DNA of 64,000 nt from Fasciola hepatica (Eukaryota; Platyhelminthes; Trematoda; Plagiorchiida; Fasciolidae): the NCBI GenBank assembly GCA_948099385.1, contig CANUEZ040000024.1, forward strand, positions 24,153,001 to 24,217,000. The letters are read 5' to 3'. The notes below the pieces were generated by a model, which ran no database searches, was not told where the DNA came from, and saw only the letters and a list, made by a program, of their open reading frames with translations. How positions within the stretch are numbered: the stretch's first letter is position 1; every line of letters begins with the position of its first letter. The position numbers and the translations under genes were made by a program. This document shows positions 11,701 through 22,400 of the stretch, piece after piece.

Positions 11701-14700
11701 ACGCAGATTACGATAATGTTATTCCCCCCAATAACCTCACTTTTCTAGCAATTCGAATTATTTATTTATTTGTCAATTTTGATTTTTACCTCATTGCATC
11801 ATGATACATTGGCAACATGCTCACTGCTTCCCCTAGCTGCCTATCGATTCCCATGGCCGGCCCGCTCCGTTCCAACAAGAGCTGTATAAGCAGACGAGTT
11901 CAGGGCTCCCTGAACCGCACAATTCGGGCGCCCAATAAAATAATAAACTTCTGCCCGTCGGCACTAACCAGTATTCTCATTTAAGTTAATGGGCAGTCTA
12001 GCTTGGATTATTGCACTTATATTGCCGATCACTTGTTCCGGTCCAAGAAACAGTTGTTGTGCTGGTACGAGTCAAGATGACCCTTGCTACGCCCAATATT
12101 TGTTTTGACTCAATAAAAGATTGCAGCATTCCGAGTTGCTGTATAAGACACAGCATATCTGGCGACGGGAGCACTGACCTGCGACGAAAACGGACTCAGT
12201 GGAGTCTGACTTGAAAAACATGATGAAGGCGAGGCTGGGAAATATAGGACTGTCCACAACTGCTTATTCGTGCAACGTTCTCCATTCTCATCACAATCCA
12301 GAAGGAGAAATTTCATTTGAGTCATCGTAAAAAATGCGTTGCTCCCAGCCCAGGATGACGAAACCAAAGTTCGTCGATTGCTACGGAAGCTGGACTCCGC
12401 TGAGCACGTGATATACTAATTACACCCTCTCTTCTCAGGGTCGACCTCTGTCTTTTAGCTATACGGTGCTAACCTTGAAGAAAATCTTCTGGGCAGGCTA
12501 CTTCTTTAATCAATGTTCGATTCAAGTGCTTCCAGTTCGTGAAGATTCCGACGATTTTATGACATACGGCGGCTTGGCCAACAAAATGTGTGACCGGTTT
12601 CGTTTGGGGTCTCACAGAAGATCAATTCCGTCGCCTCGTTTTCGTGCACCACGGTACGAGAACGTCAGAATCCGTCTACTCGACAAGATCAACCAAGAAA
12701 CCCAGATTAAATTCCAAGAGATGATCAATGAGTGCAAGCGCAATGTAAATTTGAAGCATGACTGTGCTGTGATTCAACAACAGGATCCCCCATGCCGTTC
12801 ATGCAGTCACTTCACATCGGAAATACGCATCACGGTCGAGATCATCTTCGCCTCGTAATGATAGTCGGCCCCCTTCACCATGTGAACTTTGCGGCGCGTG
12901 TCATTTTCATCATATTGGCCATTTGTGGATTCTTATATTGAGCTACCAGGATGTAGCTAAATTCCCTAACCGAGAGAACCCCATTCCCTGACCTATGCCT
13001 CAAGTCGCTTGACCCGTAGTACACATTATTCAACCATACCGATCATTGGAACGTCCTATCTAGTTTTGGTAGGTGCGTACTCGAAGTGGACTGCGATCTA
13101 TCCTGTGCTTTCACCAACAACGGAATACACTCTAAATTGTTTTAGGTGCGCTCTCGCCCAACCCGAGTCACCACACATCATTGTGTCCGACAACAGCTCG
13201 CAATTTTCAACGGCACCTTTCAGTGGCTCTTGTCGTGATAACCAAATTGAACATCTTTGTTCTCCTACACACCACCTTCAATCTAATGGTCAGACAGAAC
13301 GATTCATAGACACGTTTAAGCGAGCATTCCTCAAGTCCCGCGGGAACGGGACTAATGAGGATATCACTTAAAGCTTTTGCTGGTGCATCGCACAACACCC
13401 GACATATGGACACCGAGTGGTCAATCTCCTGCAGAGGCCCTGATATGGCGTAAGCTCCGCACTATCCGTCAAGCAATGTGGCCGTCTAACGAGCCACCAC
13501 GCTCATCGCCTGAATAGCGTAGAATCGGTAATTGGACGGAAGGCACTCATAAACAGCGTAAAAACCGAGTACTTTATAAAGGAACAGTCGAAGGTAACAG
13601 CTAGAATCGGTATAAGAATCAGTTACGGGTACGACATAGGAGGCATCTACGCCAATTCAGGAGCAGCGACTTTCACTGGATGTGTTACTGGCCCTCTTTT
13701 ACATACCACCTGTGGAAAGTGAAACAGCAAACGTTGGTGTTGGATTGTTATTCCGTCGATGATGTGATCGTTTAGGGCAGGCCCCCACCCGCATGAAGTT
13801 GGAAACGCGCCCCCACCGGCATAAGTAACCTCTAAAGGGGTAAGCTGTTAAGGAGGCAGTTTAGTTTCCCCAACACTGAGGCGCAAATCACGACGATGAT
13901 ATTGTTTTCCCCAATAATATTTCATTTTTCCGGTAATTTGTTAATTTAAATTTGTATTTCACCGCACCATGATATACTGGTGCTTCCAATATGTTTCCAT
14001 TCATTAAAAGATTGTCAAAGGCACATCACGTCCACACATGAAGTATTGGCTCAAAAGCGGTAATACACTTTCCAGAAACGCGTAACCAGCCGGTTACCAC
14101 TTTGAAGTCCCACTAAGCTGACTGCATCATGCCTGTTGGCTGTCGTGATATGTAGTAGAATATGCTTTTCGAAAAGTTACACCGCTGTGATTGGTAGTCA
14201 CTGACCAGATGATTGGTAGCCATCGAATCGGGCCAGTTAAATGTCTTATAGATTGATAATATTCTTCGTGACGTTCGCAACATATGATTCGAATCATTGA
14301 ACCAAGTTGAGATGCTCCATGTTTTGCCATCATTCGCATCCTACTGAATCATTCCAACAAACCCTATCAGCCAAAACCGGCGCTCGTGGATAAAGCTGAA
14401 CTGTCCAGTCCACATTTATGGGATGAGGTTGTTTCACTTTCTCCCTTTTTGTTTCATATATGTGATTCACCCCATAGCTACAAAGACCCACGTCACTATC
14501 AGAGAGGATTGACAGTTATGACCTTGGGACTTGACGCGCAGAACGACAATATGAATTTGTGTATTCCCTGAAATATGGTCAATTTTTTTGAAAATAGTAT
14601 GTGGCAAACGCAGATCTGTCTTTTCGGCACATTACATCAGGCCAATACAGTACGCGTGTGGGATTCTGTAAAATTAGCAAATAGTCCAGTGTTCACAGTA

Positions 14701-14967
14701 AATCCTAATAACTGTCAGGCGGACGATAATGCATACAATATATTTTCGATAGACCAATTACGTAAAACCGAAGCACTACTTGAATCATTTCACGTTTTCT
14801 AGTCGATTATATCATCTGCTAGTGCAATTCATTTTCCCCCACAGAATGGAAACGAGATCGCTGATGAAGACTGTCCTCGATGTGGTCGACGGGCGATCGA
14901 AGATATCGACGTTTTGTTTTTGCCCGATGCCAAAGAGTACGAGAAGACACAGGAAATATGGGATTAG
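4033..14967 (+). CDS. VPS18: VPS18, C-terminal exons (partial, 5' end outside window)
   Basis: VPS18 (Drosophila deep orange) is the core subunit of HOPS and CORVET that tethers late endosomes and lysosomes. Exons I can join in phase: 4033-4373, 6032-6156, 8466-8547, 8638-8765, 10011-10132, 11299-11416, about 14614 or 14641-14793, and 14845-14967 with stop TAG. Every junction has AG/GT borders and the split codons agree (phases 1, 0, 1, 0, 2, 0, 0). The order of signatures matches the family: AIRYL and LLIWLYAR helices of the clathrin-like repeats, FDPGFALRTC, the LEDILPCFHEFVTIDEFK block, an AICSSLDSYHERI coiled coil, a C3H2-type RING (CGQCGH, FNCGHLFHTNC), then CPRCG and a terminal YEKTQEIW like the YEEEQLSWL end of vertebrate VPS18. 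The family is roughly 970 residues, so about the first 600 are missing because they lie before the window. The stretch between the RING exon and 14614 may lack one small exon. Confidence 0.95.
5045..5235 (-). mobile_element. SINE copy, minus strand, in VPS18 intron
   Basis: Read on minus it has GGCTCGTTACT, a TGTGGCTTTATATGGTTCTCC block, CCAAGTCTC and CGGTTATCC in the same order as the copies near 9660, 27080, 28230 and 39800. The tRNA-like head is not preserved. It lies in the VPS18 intron between exons 4033-4373 and 6032-6156. Confidence 0.7.
5670..5861 (-). other. Open reading frame of unknown status in VPS18 intron
   Basis: A 63-codon frame on minus beginning MQLSKPIHPLVPALNHLG, with no stop inside and ending at a stop beside 5670. 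I recognise no family. It sits antisense in a VPS18 intron and is most likely chance, but it is free of repeats. Confidence 0.15.
6760..6781 (+). repeat. Tc1/mariner left terminal inverted repeat core
   Basis: Core GAATGCTATTAAACCCATTC, preceded by CAGTGCACC; it pairs with 8297-8316. Confidence 0.85.
7096..8085 (+). pseudogene. Tc1/mariner transposase, degenerate
   Basis: The N-terminal frame (7102-7446) has the paired-like helix-turn-helix: LSELEQEKLIEYKDL, then MRQIRKKISRSIIVIHKF and KKKRGIQRRISEHASR. The catalytic region is scattered over frames: EKKFNLDGPNG at about 7532, QQKNVSIHTAN at about 7784, and the C-terminal HLNSTE to INTKGCYLS stretch at 7855-8085 corresponding to SPDLNPIE onwards in live relatives. 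At least three frameshifts or stops interrupt it. The D-D-E triad cannot be read intact. Confidence 0.85.
8297..8317 (-). repeat. Tc1/mariner right terminal inverted repeat core
   Basis: Reverse complement reads GAATGCTATTAAATCTATTC, two mismatches from the left end. Confidence 0.85.
9015..9029. repeat. (CA)n microsatellite
   Basis: Seven CA units in a VPS18 intron. Confidence 0.9.
9660..9850 (+). mobile_element. SINE copy in VPS18 intron
   Basis: Shares CGGCTCGTT, a TGTGGTTCTCC block, GGTTGCCGG and the AATAATAATC tail region with the copies at 26997 and 28225. The head carrying tRNA boxes is absent. Confidence 0.7.
10011..11416 (+). CDS. VPS18: VPS18 coiled-coil exon and RING exon
   Basis: Exon 10011-10132 encodes DAICSSLDSYHERIENVRR and a basic helix ending NALRKQLNGLRC, the pre-RING coiled coil. 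The split arginine codon CG|C is completed by exon 11299-11416. That exon holds the first half of the RING: CGQCGHVLFTRSFYVFNCGH then LFHTNCLIEL. The zinc ligands C-x2-C, CGH and H-x2-C are all present. The second metal-ligand pair, CPRC, is in the last exon. The donor after LIEL is gtgagt. A short open stretch at about 11470-11525 (QVPLRNYDLLNS...) might be a further exon, but its acceptor is unconvincing and I have not included it. Confidence 0.94.
11666..11995 (+). repeat. Gypsy 5' LTR
   Basis: Starts TGTTGAG. The block ACTTCCCCAATACTGAG to CATGATACATTGG is matched in the 3' copy. The promoter-like TATAAG and AATAAA mark U3/R. The right edge is approximate. Confidence 0.7.
12466..12858 (+). 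pseudogene. Gypsy gag remnant
   Basis: A 130-codon frame with DDFMTYGGLANKMCDRF, the region that precedes the nucleocapsid in gypsy gag proteins, then a fragment rich in basic residues. No CCHC knuckle remains. Confidence 0.5.
13009..13371 (+). pseudogene. Gypsy integrase core fragment
   Basis: The frame carries YLVLVGAYSKWTAIYPV, HIIVSDNSSQFSTAPF and HHLQSNGQTERFIDTFKRAF, the rve catalytic core. The first catalytic Asp (usually VDAYSKW) is replaced by Gly; the second Asp (SDN) and the Glu (TERF) are visible. The frame stops soon after. Confidence 0.85.
13846..13985 (+). repeat. Gypsy 3' LTR, truncated
   Basis: Starts TGTTAAGG. TTTCCCCAACACTGAG and CACCATGATATACTGG match the 5' copy. Similarity fades near 13985. 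Confidence 0.7.
14614..14967 (+). CDS. VPS18: VPS18 last two exons
   Basis: The penultimate exon ends at 14793 in phase 0. Its start is either 14614 (after AACGCAG) or 14641 (after ACATCAG); both keep the frame, and I cannot choose. It encodes a poorly conserved spacer and then IDQLRKTEALLESF, which lines up with the SREQLKADLDELVAAE helix before the final zinc ligands in vertebrate VPS18. A 51-base intron follows, then 14845-14967: NGNEIADEDCPRCGRRAI, a DIDVLFL core and YEKTQEIWD, then TAG. I see no strong AATAAA close behind the stop. Confidence 0.88.
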
Positions 14968-16485
14968 GCCCCAAATCAGACATTCAGTGCACTGGAATTT
15001 CATCATCGCGCTTTCACTTTTGTGGACTGATTTCCTAATTTGACCATGTTTTTCAGTTACTTACCTCAAAACGCTCTTTCCGAAACTTCGTTGATCTTTT
15101 AGACGGTCATGATGGGAAAACTCAGTGGAACCGAGATAGCAGGACTGATCTTACTCCAGATAATTATAATCGTGCAGTTAGGATCTTACTCTAAGGCTCC
15201 ATTATTCGGGGAAGCCTTGTTGTGTTTGCATTGAACAGTCCCGCACGCACACTCCGCGTACCATTCGTCCACATCTCTCACACGCATAGACATATGCCTG
15301 CAATCGGACACACGAGGTTGATGCCAGTCATGGTCCTTCCAGCACTGCGCTGGCCGGTCAGACCTTGTCACGGGTCGGACAACCTTGACTGGTTTGATCC
15401 GACTGTAGGCTTTGCATGCACTGGCATGCATTGTATTGTACTGTAGACTTCTGTAAGGTAAAAGCTCACATTTCAGCCACGTAGCTGTGTGACTCATGTA
15501 CTTACCCAGTCGCTTGTATTTTTGCTTAGATGCTCACGCTTGCCGTACACCGTGTCCTAATATATGTTCGTCCGTACATACTTGTGCTTGTTCCGTTTAC
15601 CAATTACCGGGCACAACAATCAGAGCTCGAACAAATAACCATGTTTCGCCAGTTCCAGTCGAGTATCAAGATACCGATTTCATTTCATGTGATCCGACAA
15701 TTTTTCCTCTAGGAAGAACAATCTACCCGGCACCTATTGAGTGGTATGTCCGATCACAGCGATTCGAGTTCGATCACTGTCGGTCATCGGTAGCAGACAA
15801 CTCGGCTTAGGTGGTTGATTGCTGAAAGTATAATGGCAGACGTGTGTAATTCTCCTGCACAACGCCTATATGGTTGAGTTCCATTGTTTCTACTGTGGTC
15901 ATGATTACGCGTGAATGCTTCAGCGGAAAGCATTACCTGAATATGGCGTCGCAATCGGTTTCGGTGATTCGAATACGTCTCTCATAAACCATCCCTCCTC
16001 TCATCTACTTGCGACTGTCCGCAAACCGGATTAGAACGAGTGGTCAGGAATGTCAAGTGTGTATAAAAACAACTGTACACCTTTTTTCTGTTTGGTCCGT
16101 GTTCACATAGATGGATTTCCGGGTGCAGAAAGGCTTCTCGATTGTGAATAAAACCAGCTGATAAGTGACATCAGTGAAAGACAAGAAAGATGAGGAAACG
16201 CTTCTAGGATGGATCATAAAACAGAAGTCAGATGGCGCGATAAAATTTAAAAGACTGGAAATAATGAAGTCAAATAAACAGAGATCGTGACAATGCTCTG
16301 TGGTCGCGCACAAAGAGACATGCAAATCAAAACTTTCCTCTACCCCGTTCCGCAGGGTCGCAGGAGGGGGTTAGGGTGATAGGTATGACTTTCTTCGTTT
16401 TGCAACCTCATACACAAGTTCAATTGAAAGAACATTCAATGGTCGTATTATGTGCTGCTTTTTTGTAACGAGATCTGACAATTGA
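14968..16485. other. Convergent intergenic region between VPS18 and KSR
   Basis: About 1.5 kb between the two stop codons, presumably both 3' untranslated regions. A frame at 15496-15810 (+) ending YPAPIEWYVRSQRFEFDH is open but matches nothing I know. AATAAA appears on + at 16147 and 16274, far from the VPS18 stop. No RNA gene is visible. Confidence 0.5.
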
Positions 16486-19400
16486 CTAGACAAGGAGGCT
16501 GTCATGAGAAACAGAATTGACGCATGATGTGGGCTTTGCTGGGTAAGATGGGCTGCGATGCAGTTTCGGCAAACGATCCAGTAGGCGGACAACAGTGGTA
16601 AATTCTGGTCGACGGGAAGGTGAGTATGCCCAGCACTGAGTAAGAATTTCCTGGAAAAAACCGTATGGACGTCTGTTAATTGGAACAATAGACACAAACG
16701 AGCAATGCACCCAGAAAAGACCAGAAGGTACATATTGCGGTTTTCCAATAGTTGTGGCCGACTAGTACTGCGACAGCGTTCGACCGAGAAATGGCATTAA
16801 TCTTACCTACCTCTTGGTGAAGACACACATGCAACATGGCAGTAGACGTTGTTCTTTAGGGTAAACACGAATAAAATGAAACAAGGTTGAGCTCACTTTG
16901 AAGTCTTTTGGACCGGGAATGCGAAGGTTCTGTTTGATCCCTCGCCCACTCAAATAAATGATTGCTTCAGCGGGTGAACCTTTGAACGGGAACTCGTTGG
17001 TGAGAAGTTCGTACCACACAGTGCTGCAAATGTATCGAGCAGATAGGCGGGTTCGTGTAAATACAAACTGATGCCGAGGCAATTATTGGAAATTGAACTG
17101 ATAGAGTACGCAAACAGAATACGACACTGATGCCAAGTAAATTCTTAGTGTCCATAGTTCAATTTCTGGGTCAAAGTGACAAGATTGTTTTAGAGCAGTA
17201 AAAAGTGGCCCAGAGAACGATCGATTTATTTTTTATTCATTGACCGGGGGAAACTTTTCGTGCTACAACAAATCACACGAATTTTGTACATATCGATAAA
17301 TGCATCCGGTTGACAAAAGCTGTTGAAATATGGATAGTACCGATCAGGGGACTTAATCATCAACCAGACGGACAGCTGCAGCACTAGGGATCTCTATTTT
17401 TCCTGGTTGTGGCTCAAAATATTGACCGACAGCCAAGTACAGTCGTTTTCTGACAACACAGTCAGCTTTCACACTTGTACAACTTACTACTCTAATCATA
17501 TTCAGGCTTGTATCCCAAATTTGAAAAAAATCATTCCAAATGCGTACCCAAATGCAAAGACATCCGAGCTCGGTGTGAGAGGAAGTTCACTTGCTGTTGT
17601 GACGAAAGCGTAGTTCAAATTGAGTGCTTGAATGATCTCCGGTGCAATATAGCACAACCATGAGGGTGGGACGTTCAGGTAGTTACCCCATCTGAAATGG
17701 TAAGGTTGTCCAATTTTTAGGAAATACCGATCAGGACGAGGCCACTGAGGCCAAAATGAGACGAATTTCAATTTCCAACTTACTTGGCTTTTTTACAGAG
17801 TCGCACGAAGTTGAATACACCGAAGTCGCCAATGACAACGCGAGAATTCGCTTCCACAAAGATGTTTCGCGTCTTCAGATCTCGATGCACAATCCCCTTT
17901 GCATGCAAATAGCCCATACCTTTGGCAATTTGACAAGCTATGTTTATCGTGCGATTCACAGCCATTACAGTATCACGATAATGCAGCTGATGATACAGGG
18001 TCTCACCCTAAAAAGAAACGTGAACAGATGGCGTTGCGTACAATCATGAACATTCACAGCACGTAGTAGGACATTTTTGGTCACAAATAAAGGCGGACGC
18101 AAAAAAGAAATCGTCAATAAGGCAGACTAGAATTCCGGGAAATGAACGTTTTATTGCATATTCCAATGTCAGATCTATGTAGAGTTGTTCTCATAGCTCC
18201 TGAACTTCTCTTGCTATTCAAAATCGTAAGTTTTGCAGCTTGCAATACCACTTAGGCTTGCTGCTGCTATGTCGCTTAGCCTTTGACACATGCAATTTGT
18301 TTCACGCCGACTGCGAAGAAGTTCTAATAAAAAGCATCTAGCAGTGTATGCGATACATAAATAAGGATATTTTCTGCGTTTCCGATAATGTGAAATTCAC
18401 CTGCGTTAAACGCATCTAAAATCCCACGCCGGGAAACGGTGACCTTAAATTTGCCGAGAAGTGGCTTTCCCAGCTAATTTAATGAGGCACGGCTACTAAT
18501 GCATTTTGTTGAGGAAGTTGCACGATTCCCTAAGCTTTTGATCCCTGATTTCCGGGAAAATGCGATTTTCCATCGAAACTAGGGTACTGGAGCAACTAGA
18601 CACATCCCTATTTTCGACAATACAGATTTACCACTTCGTGATATTTGGACATCCGTATTACACATTTCTCAGTGTTCACTAGTTTTGAGCTAATCCGCAA
18701 GACCAGATACGCCCCAGCCGGAAACCGCTTTAGAAACGGGAGTTCATCGTACAGATCGCCTTTGACCAGGCAGAAGTAAAAAGCCAAGCTGAAGGTTTTA
18801 TCTCCCAGTTTCTTTTTGGCGTAGAGATTATGTCGTCGGTCGAGATCGAATAGGGGTTGGCAGTTGCTACTATAGGTATTACCGAAATTCCAATGAAATT
18901 GTAGCGTCGGAATTATTATAATAACTTGTTTTAAATAATCTTTTATTCATTTTTTCAATTTATTATAAAACAATTCAGGAAGGGAGCCGCGGCCACCGGT
19001 CAATGTTTTCATACCTTTTGCCATGTCAGGGACTGACCACCTCGACCTACCTTTCACCCACTACCTGCCTCGGAAAACACCGTAAACCGAGGAAGCCTAT
19101 CGGCGGGCATGTGTAACACATGTTCCAGCCACCTTAACCTGTTTAGATTCAGTACTTGATCCAAAGGCTATCCTCTGGTTCCCAACACCCCTACATCTAA
19201 CCTCAGCATGGCTGCATCGTATATTCCAAGTCAAACAGTTTACCGCCACTATTCTTACGAGGGAAAGGCTATATCAAGAACCAATTCAATTACAAAATTG
19301 AAGAGAAAGGGTGAGAGAGACCAATCCTGACGAACGCCACTTCTCGTCGTGAACTCGAGTGAAAGATCGTCAAAGGCACGAACCCGGGTTCGAATGTTTA

Positions 19401-22400
19401 GTCACAACCATTGGAAAAGAGAAACAAATTACTCCGGCACACCTTTCAATGAGGCAGCGCGAGAGAACTATGCAGTCTAGAGTCGAAAGCCGTTTTCAAA
19501 TCAAGAAAGACAAAGCTCGTGGCCCTACGGAAGGTGTGTCCGTGCTCCAAAATTTGACGAAGGGTAAAGATGTGGTCCATACAACCCCTATTAGGTCTGA
19601 AACCGGCTTGATTTCCACGTATACACCTTTTACGGGTGCTGGATCATCGGTGGCGAATAACCCTGGTGAGTAGTTTCGATGCGATACTCACCAAGCTAAT
19701 TCCTCCGTGGTTTGCACAAGAGGATCTGCCACCTTTCTTGTAAATCGACACAATCACCGAACCACACCATTCTCTAGGAATCTGTTCACTAACCCAGATT
19801 TCCCGGAGAGGTTTTGTTAGCTCCGAAACCAAAGCTTCGCCTCTATCCTTGAAAAAGATGGAGACAACCCACCCGGTCCAGTGGCTTTGTACTTTTTCAA
19901 ATAACCTATATTTCTGATGGAAAAGTGATATCTACCTGCATCGGTCTTCTGGCAGTTATATTCCGAAGGTCCACCGTTGAAGTGGGCCAACCTAAGTGTT
20001 TTTTTAAAGTTCTCCGCCCAGCGGTCCAGATCACATCCCTGAGAGTGAAGCAGTGAGCCGTCCGATTCCTTGATTAACACATTTACCCTCGGCTAATGGA
20101 CCGGTATCTTTAATCAAACGGTGGGTATTGCGAGCATTACCAATCGACGCAGCCCTTTCCATTTCCCTACATTCCCCAGTCCTTCACTGCCCACGCTCAT
20201 TTCTCAGGCTCCTAGTCAGTTGGCGTCTCAGGGATTTACGCAATTCTTTGAATGTGGCATGCGGAGGGACGGATCTGAAAGCATCCAACAGGGCAACTGA
20301 TATCGGAGATATCCAGCATTTGTGAGGCTTACATGAACCAGAGTCTTGTGTGACACTGGGAACAGCACACAAGTCTTCCTTGATCCGTTACCACCGTTCA
20401 TCTGGGTCCTGGACATCCCGCCACATCCATAGTCGTGTAGACAGATTCGTCTGAAAAGTAGATCGCCGGTTATCGTCTAGAAGCAACTGCGCAGGACGAG
20501 TGGCTTTAGCGTTGGTGCGACCACGGACGAGACGTAAACAGAAGCGAGCACGTGCCACGGCGTGATCTGAGTCCACAGATGTAGACTAAGATGAACAACA
20601 TTCTCCAACTGATTCACGCCAGCGGTCACCAATGATAATATGGTCAATCTGAATCCAACATTGGGAAACAACATCATGCCAGTCTGTGTCACTTCTTATG
20701 ACAGAAGTTCGTACTCGCCAGAAATAATCTGTGATCAGAGCACAGCCGGATGAGACGATCGCTGTTGTCAGTACATTCGGCCAGGATAACAAACAGGCCT
20801 CCTAAGTGACTTTCGGATTCCCCCAAACGGCCACCTTGGATGCTGAAATGCCCAGCAATGACCGCCACGTACATAAAACGCATGCTTCGAAGCAGTTCAG
20901 ACAAATCATGGTAGAATTTGTCTTTGGTTTCGCTGCAACTGCAGTCAGCAGGGCGAATACACAGACAAGACGAACAAGCATCGACGCTTGAGTTTGTCGT
21001 CGTTGACATGCACAGAACCATTCAGCCAAGCCGAACGCGCATAACTGTTGACTGGCATCTAGTCTAGCAACACATGCTCAGTTCACATGGTCAAAGAAAT
21101 CCCAATACCGGCCTGACCATGAGCACAACACACGGGGCATCCAGCATACGAAGAGTAAGGCGAAAGAAAGAGGTTGTGTCTGGAGTCATCATCATCATCG
21201 TGCAGCGTTAAACAGTAGGGCAAGCCCCACTGACCACTGCCTTTCTCACCATCTTGCACGTTGAATTAGAAAGTATGAACATACAAGATGAACACGGAGT
21301 GGATCTACATAGACGGGAAAAGGAAAACACGCCCTAGTAGCCAACACACGGAATATACAGTCGAACTGTACAAACGCACACCGATCAGTCATTCTGATTT
21401 GACACAAAATGACAACATGATCACTAATGTTCACGGTTTGCTGCCATATCCCTCAGTGTCTCCTGCCAACTGGTTGACGGATCTCCTCGACCCCAACCAC
21501 GAAGACGTGAGGCACCTACTTTTGCTCAGTTTGTTGTACATTTTCTCATTCCTCGTTTCCAAGTCATCTGTTGACCTCCACTTGCTTTTTCCCCTCCCAA
21601 GGCGGAACGGTGAATAGGACACGGTATGGTGGACGTGTGTTCACCATACGTAACACGTGCCCCAATCAACGAGGTCTACTAAGATGGATACGCTGTGACA
21701 ACATTCTTTGAATTAGTACCCCATACTCCATTTCTAACCTCAGCATTGCTCACTCGGCTATTCCACCCAATCTTAGCGATACTACGCAAACGTCTGGAGT
21801 GCGAAGACCGATCATGAAAATGGGGTCTTGTATGAGCGCTTCGGAGATACAGCATAAGTCTATTTCAAAAGTGTCAAGAATCCTAGCGAGAGCAGCCTGT
21901 TGCACTGTTTGACAGTGCAGGGACGCTGAACGCAACCAAGTGAAGTGAAAATTTAGGCTTAAAGTGCCTTGGATGTATGTTCGAATTCTGAACTACTGCA
22001 TCAATTACCCGTGTCGTTTTACATCGGAGTGTATGGGGCTTTTGAGAGGAGTAGCACCTCTGAGTTGGTAGGCTGTCGTGCCCCTTGGGGCATCTTCCAT
22101 CTCATTGGTTTCTATCACCTGCCCAACCCTCAGCGGTGGCTCCACGACGCTGAAGCATGCGTCAGCGGCCACACCCCAGCAAACCGCTCGATAGGCGGGC
22201 CAAACCAGGTTGAGGGTAACCGAGGCCTAAAAATCTCGGTGGGACGGTATCCAGCACGCGAAGATGGATACTCCTGCATAGGCGAAAGAGATTTGTTAGA
22301 TCCAACGGCTGTCAAGGCAATCTGTCAAATCAACAGAGGTTCATGGGCCCCTGAGTTTAGGTTACCTCTACCGAACGGCGAACGAGCTCCTAGGGAGTCC

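Larger units (their letters stand above)
11666..13985 (+). mobile_element. Ty3/gypsy LTR retrotransposon, heavily deleted
   Basis: Two diverged direct repeats about 2.2 kb apart mark the LTRs, starting TGTTGAG at 11666 and TGTTAAG at 13846. Between them are a gag-like frame (12466-12858) and an integrase core fragment (13009-13371); protease, reverse transcriptase and RNase H are gone. The 5' LTR carries a TATA-like CTGTATAAG at about 11880 and AATAAA near 11935. The element lies in the VPS18 intron after the RING exon. Confidence 0.82.

Noticed and set aside
15496..15810. Gene between VPS18 and KSR
   Set aside because: The frame is open for 104 codons but has no motif or splice context, and a second frame overlaps it.
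22130..22320. GC-rich island as a host promoter
   Set aside because: It is the 5' leader of LINE D, bounded by its target duplication.
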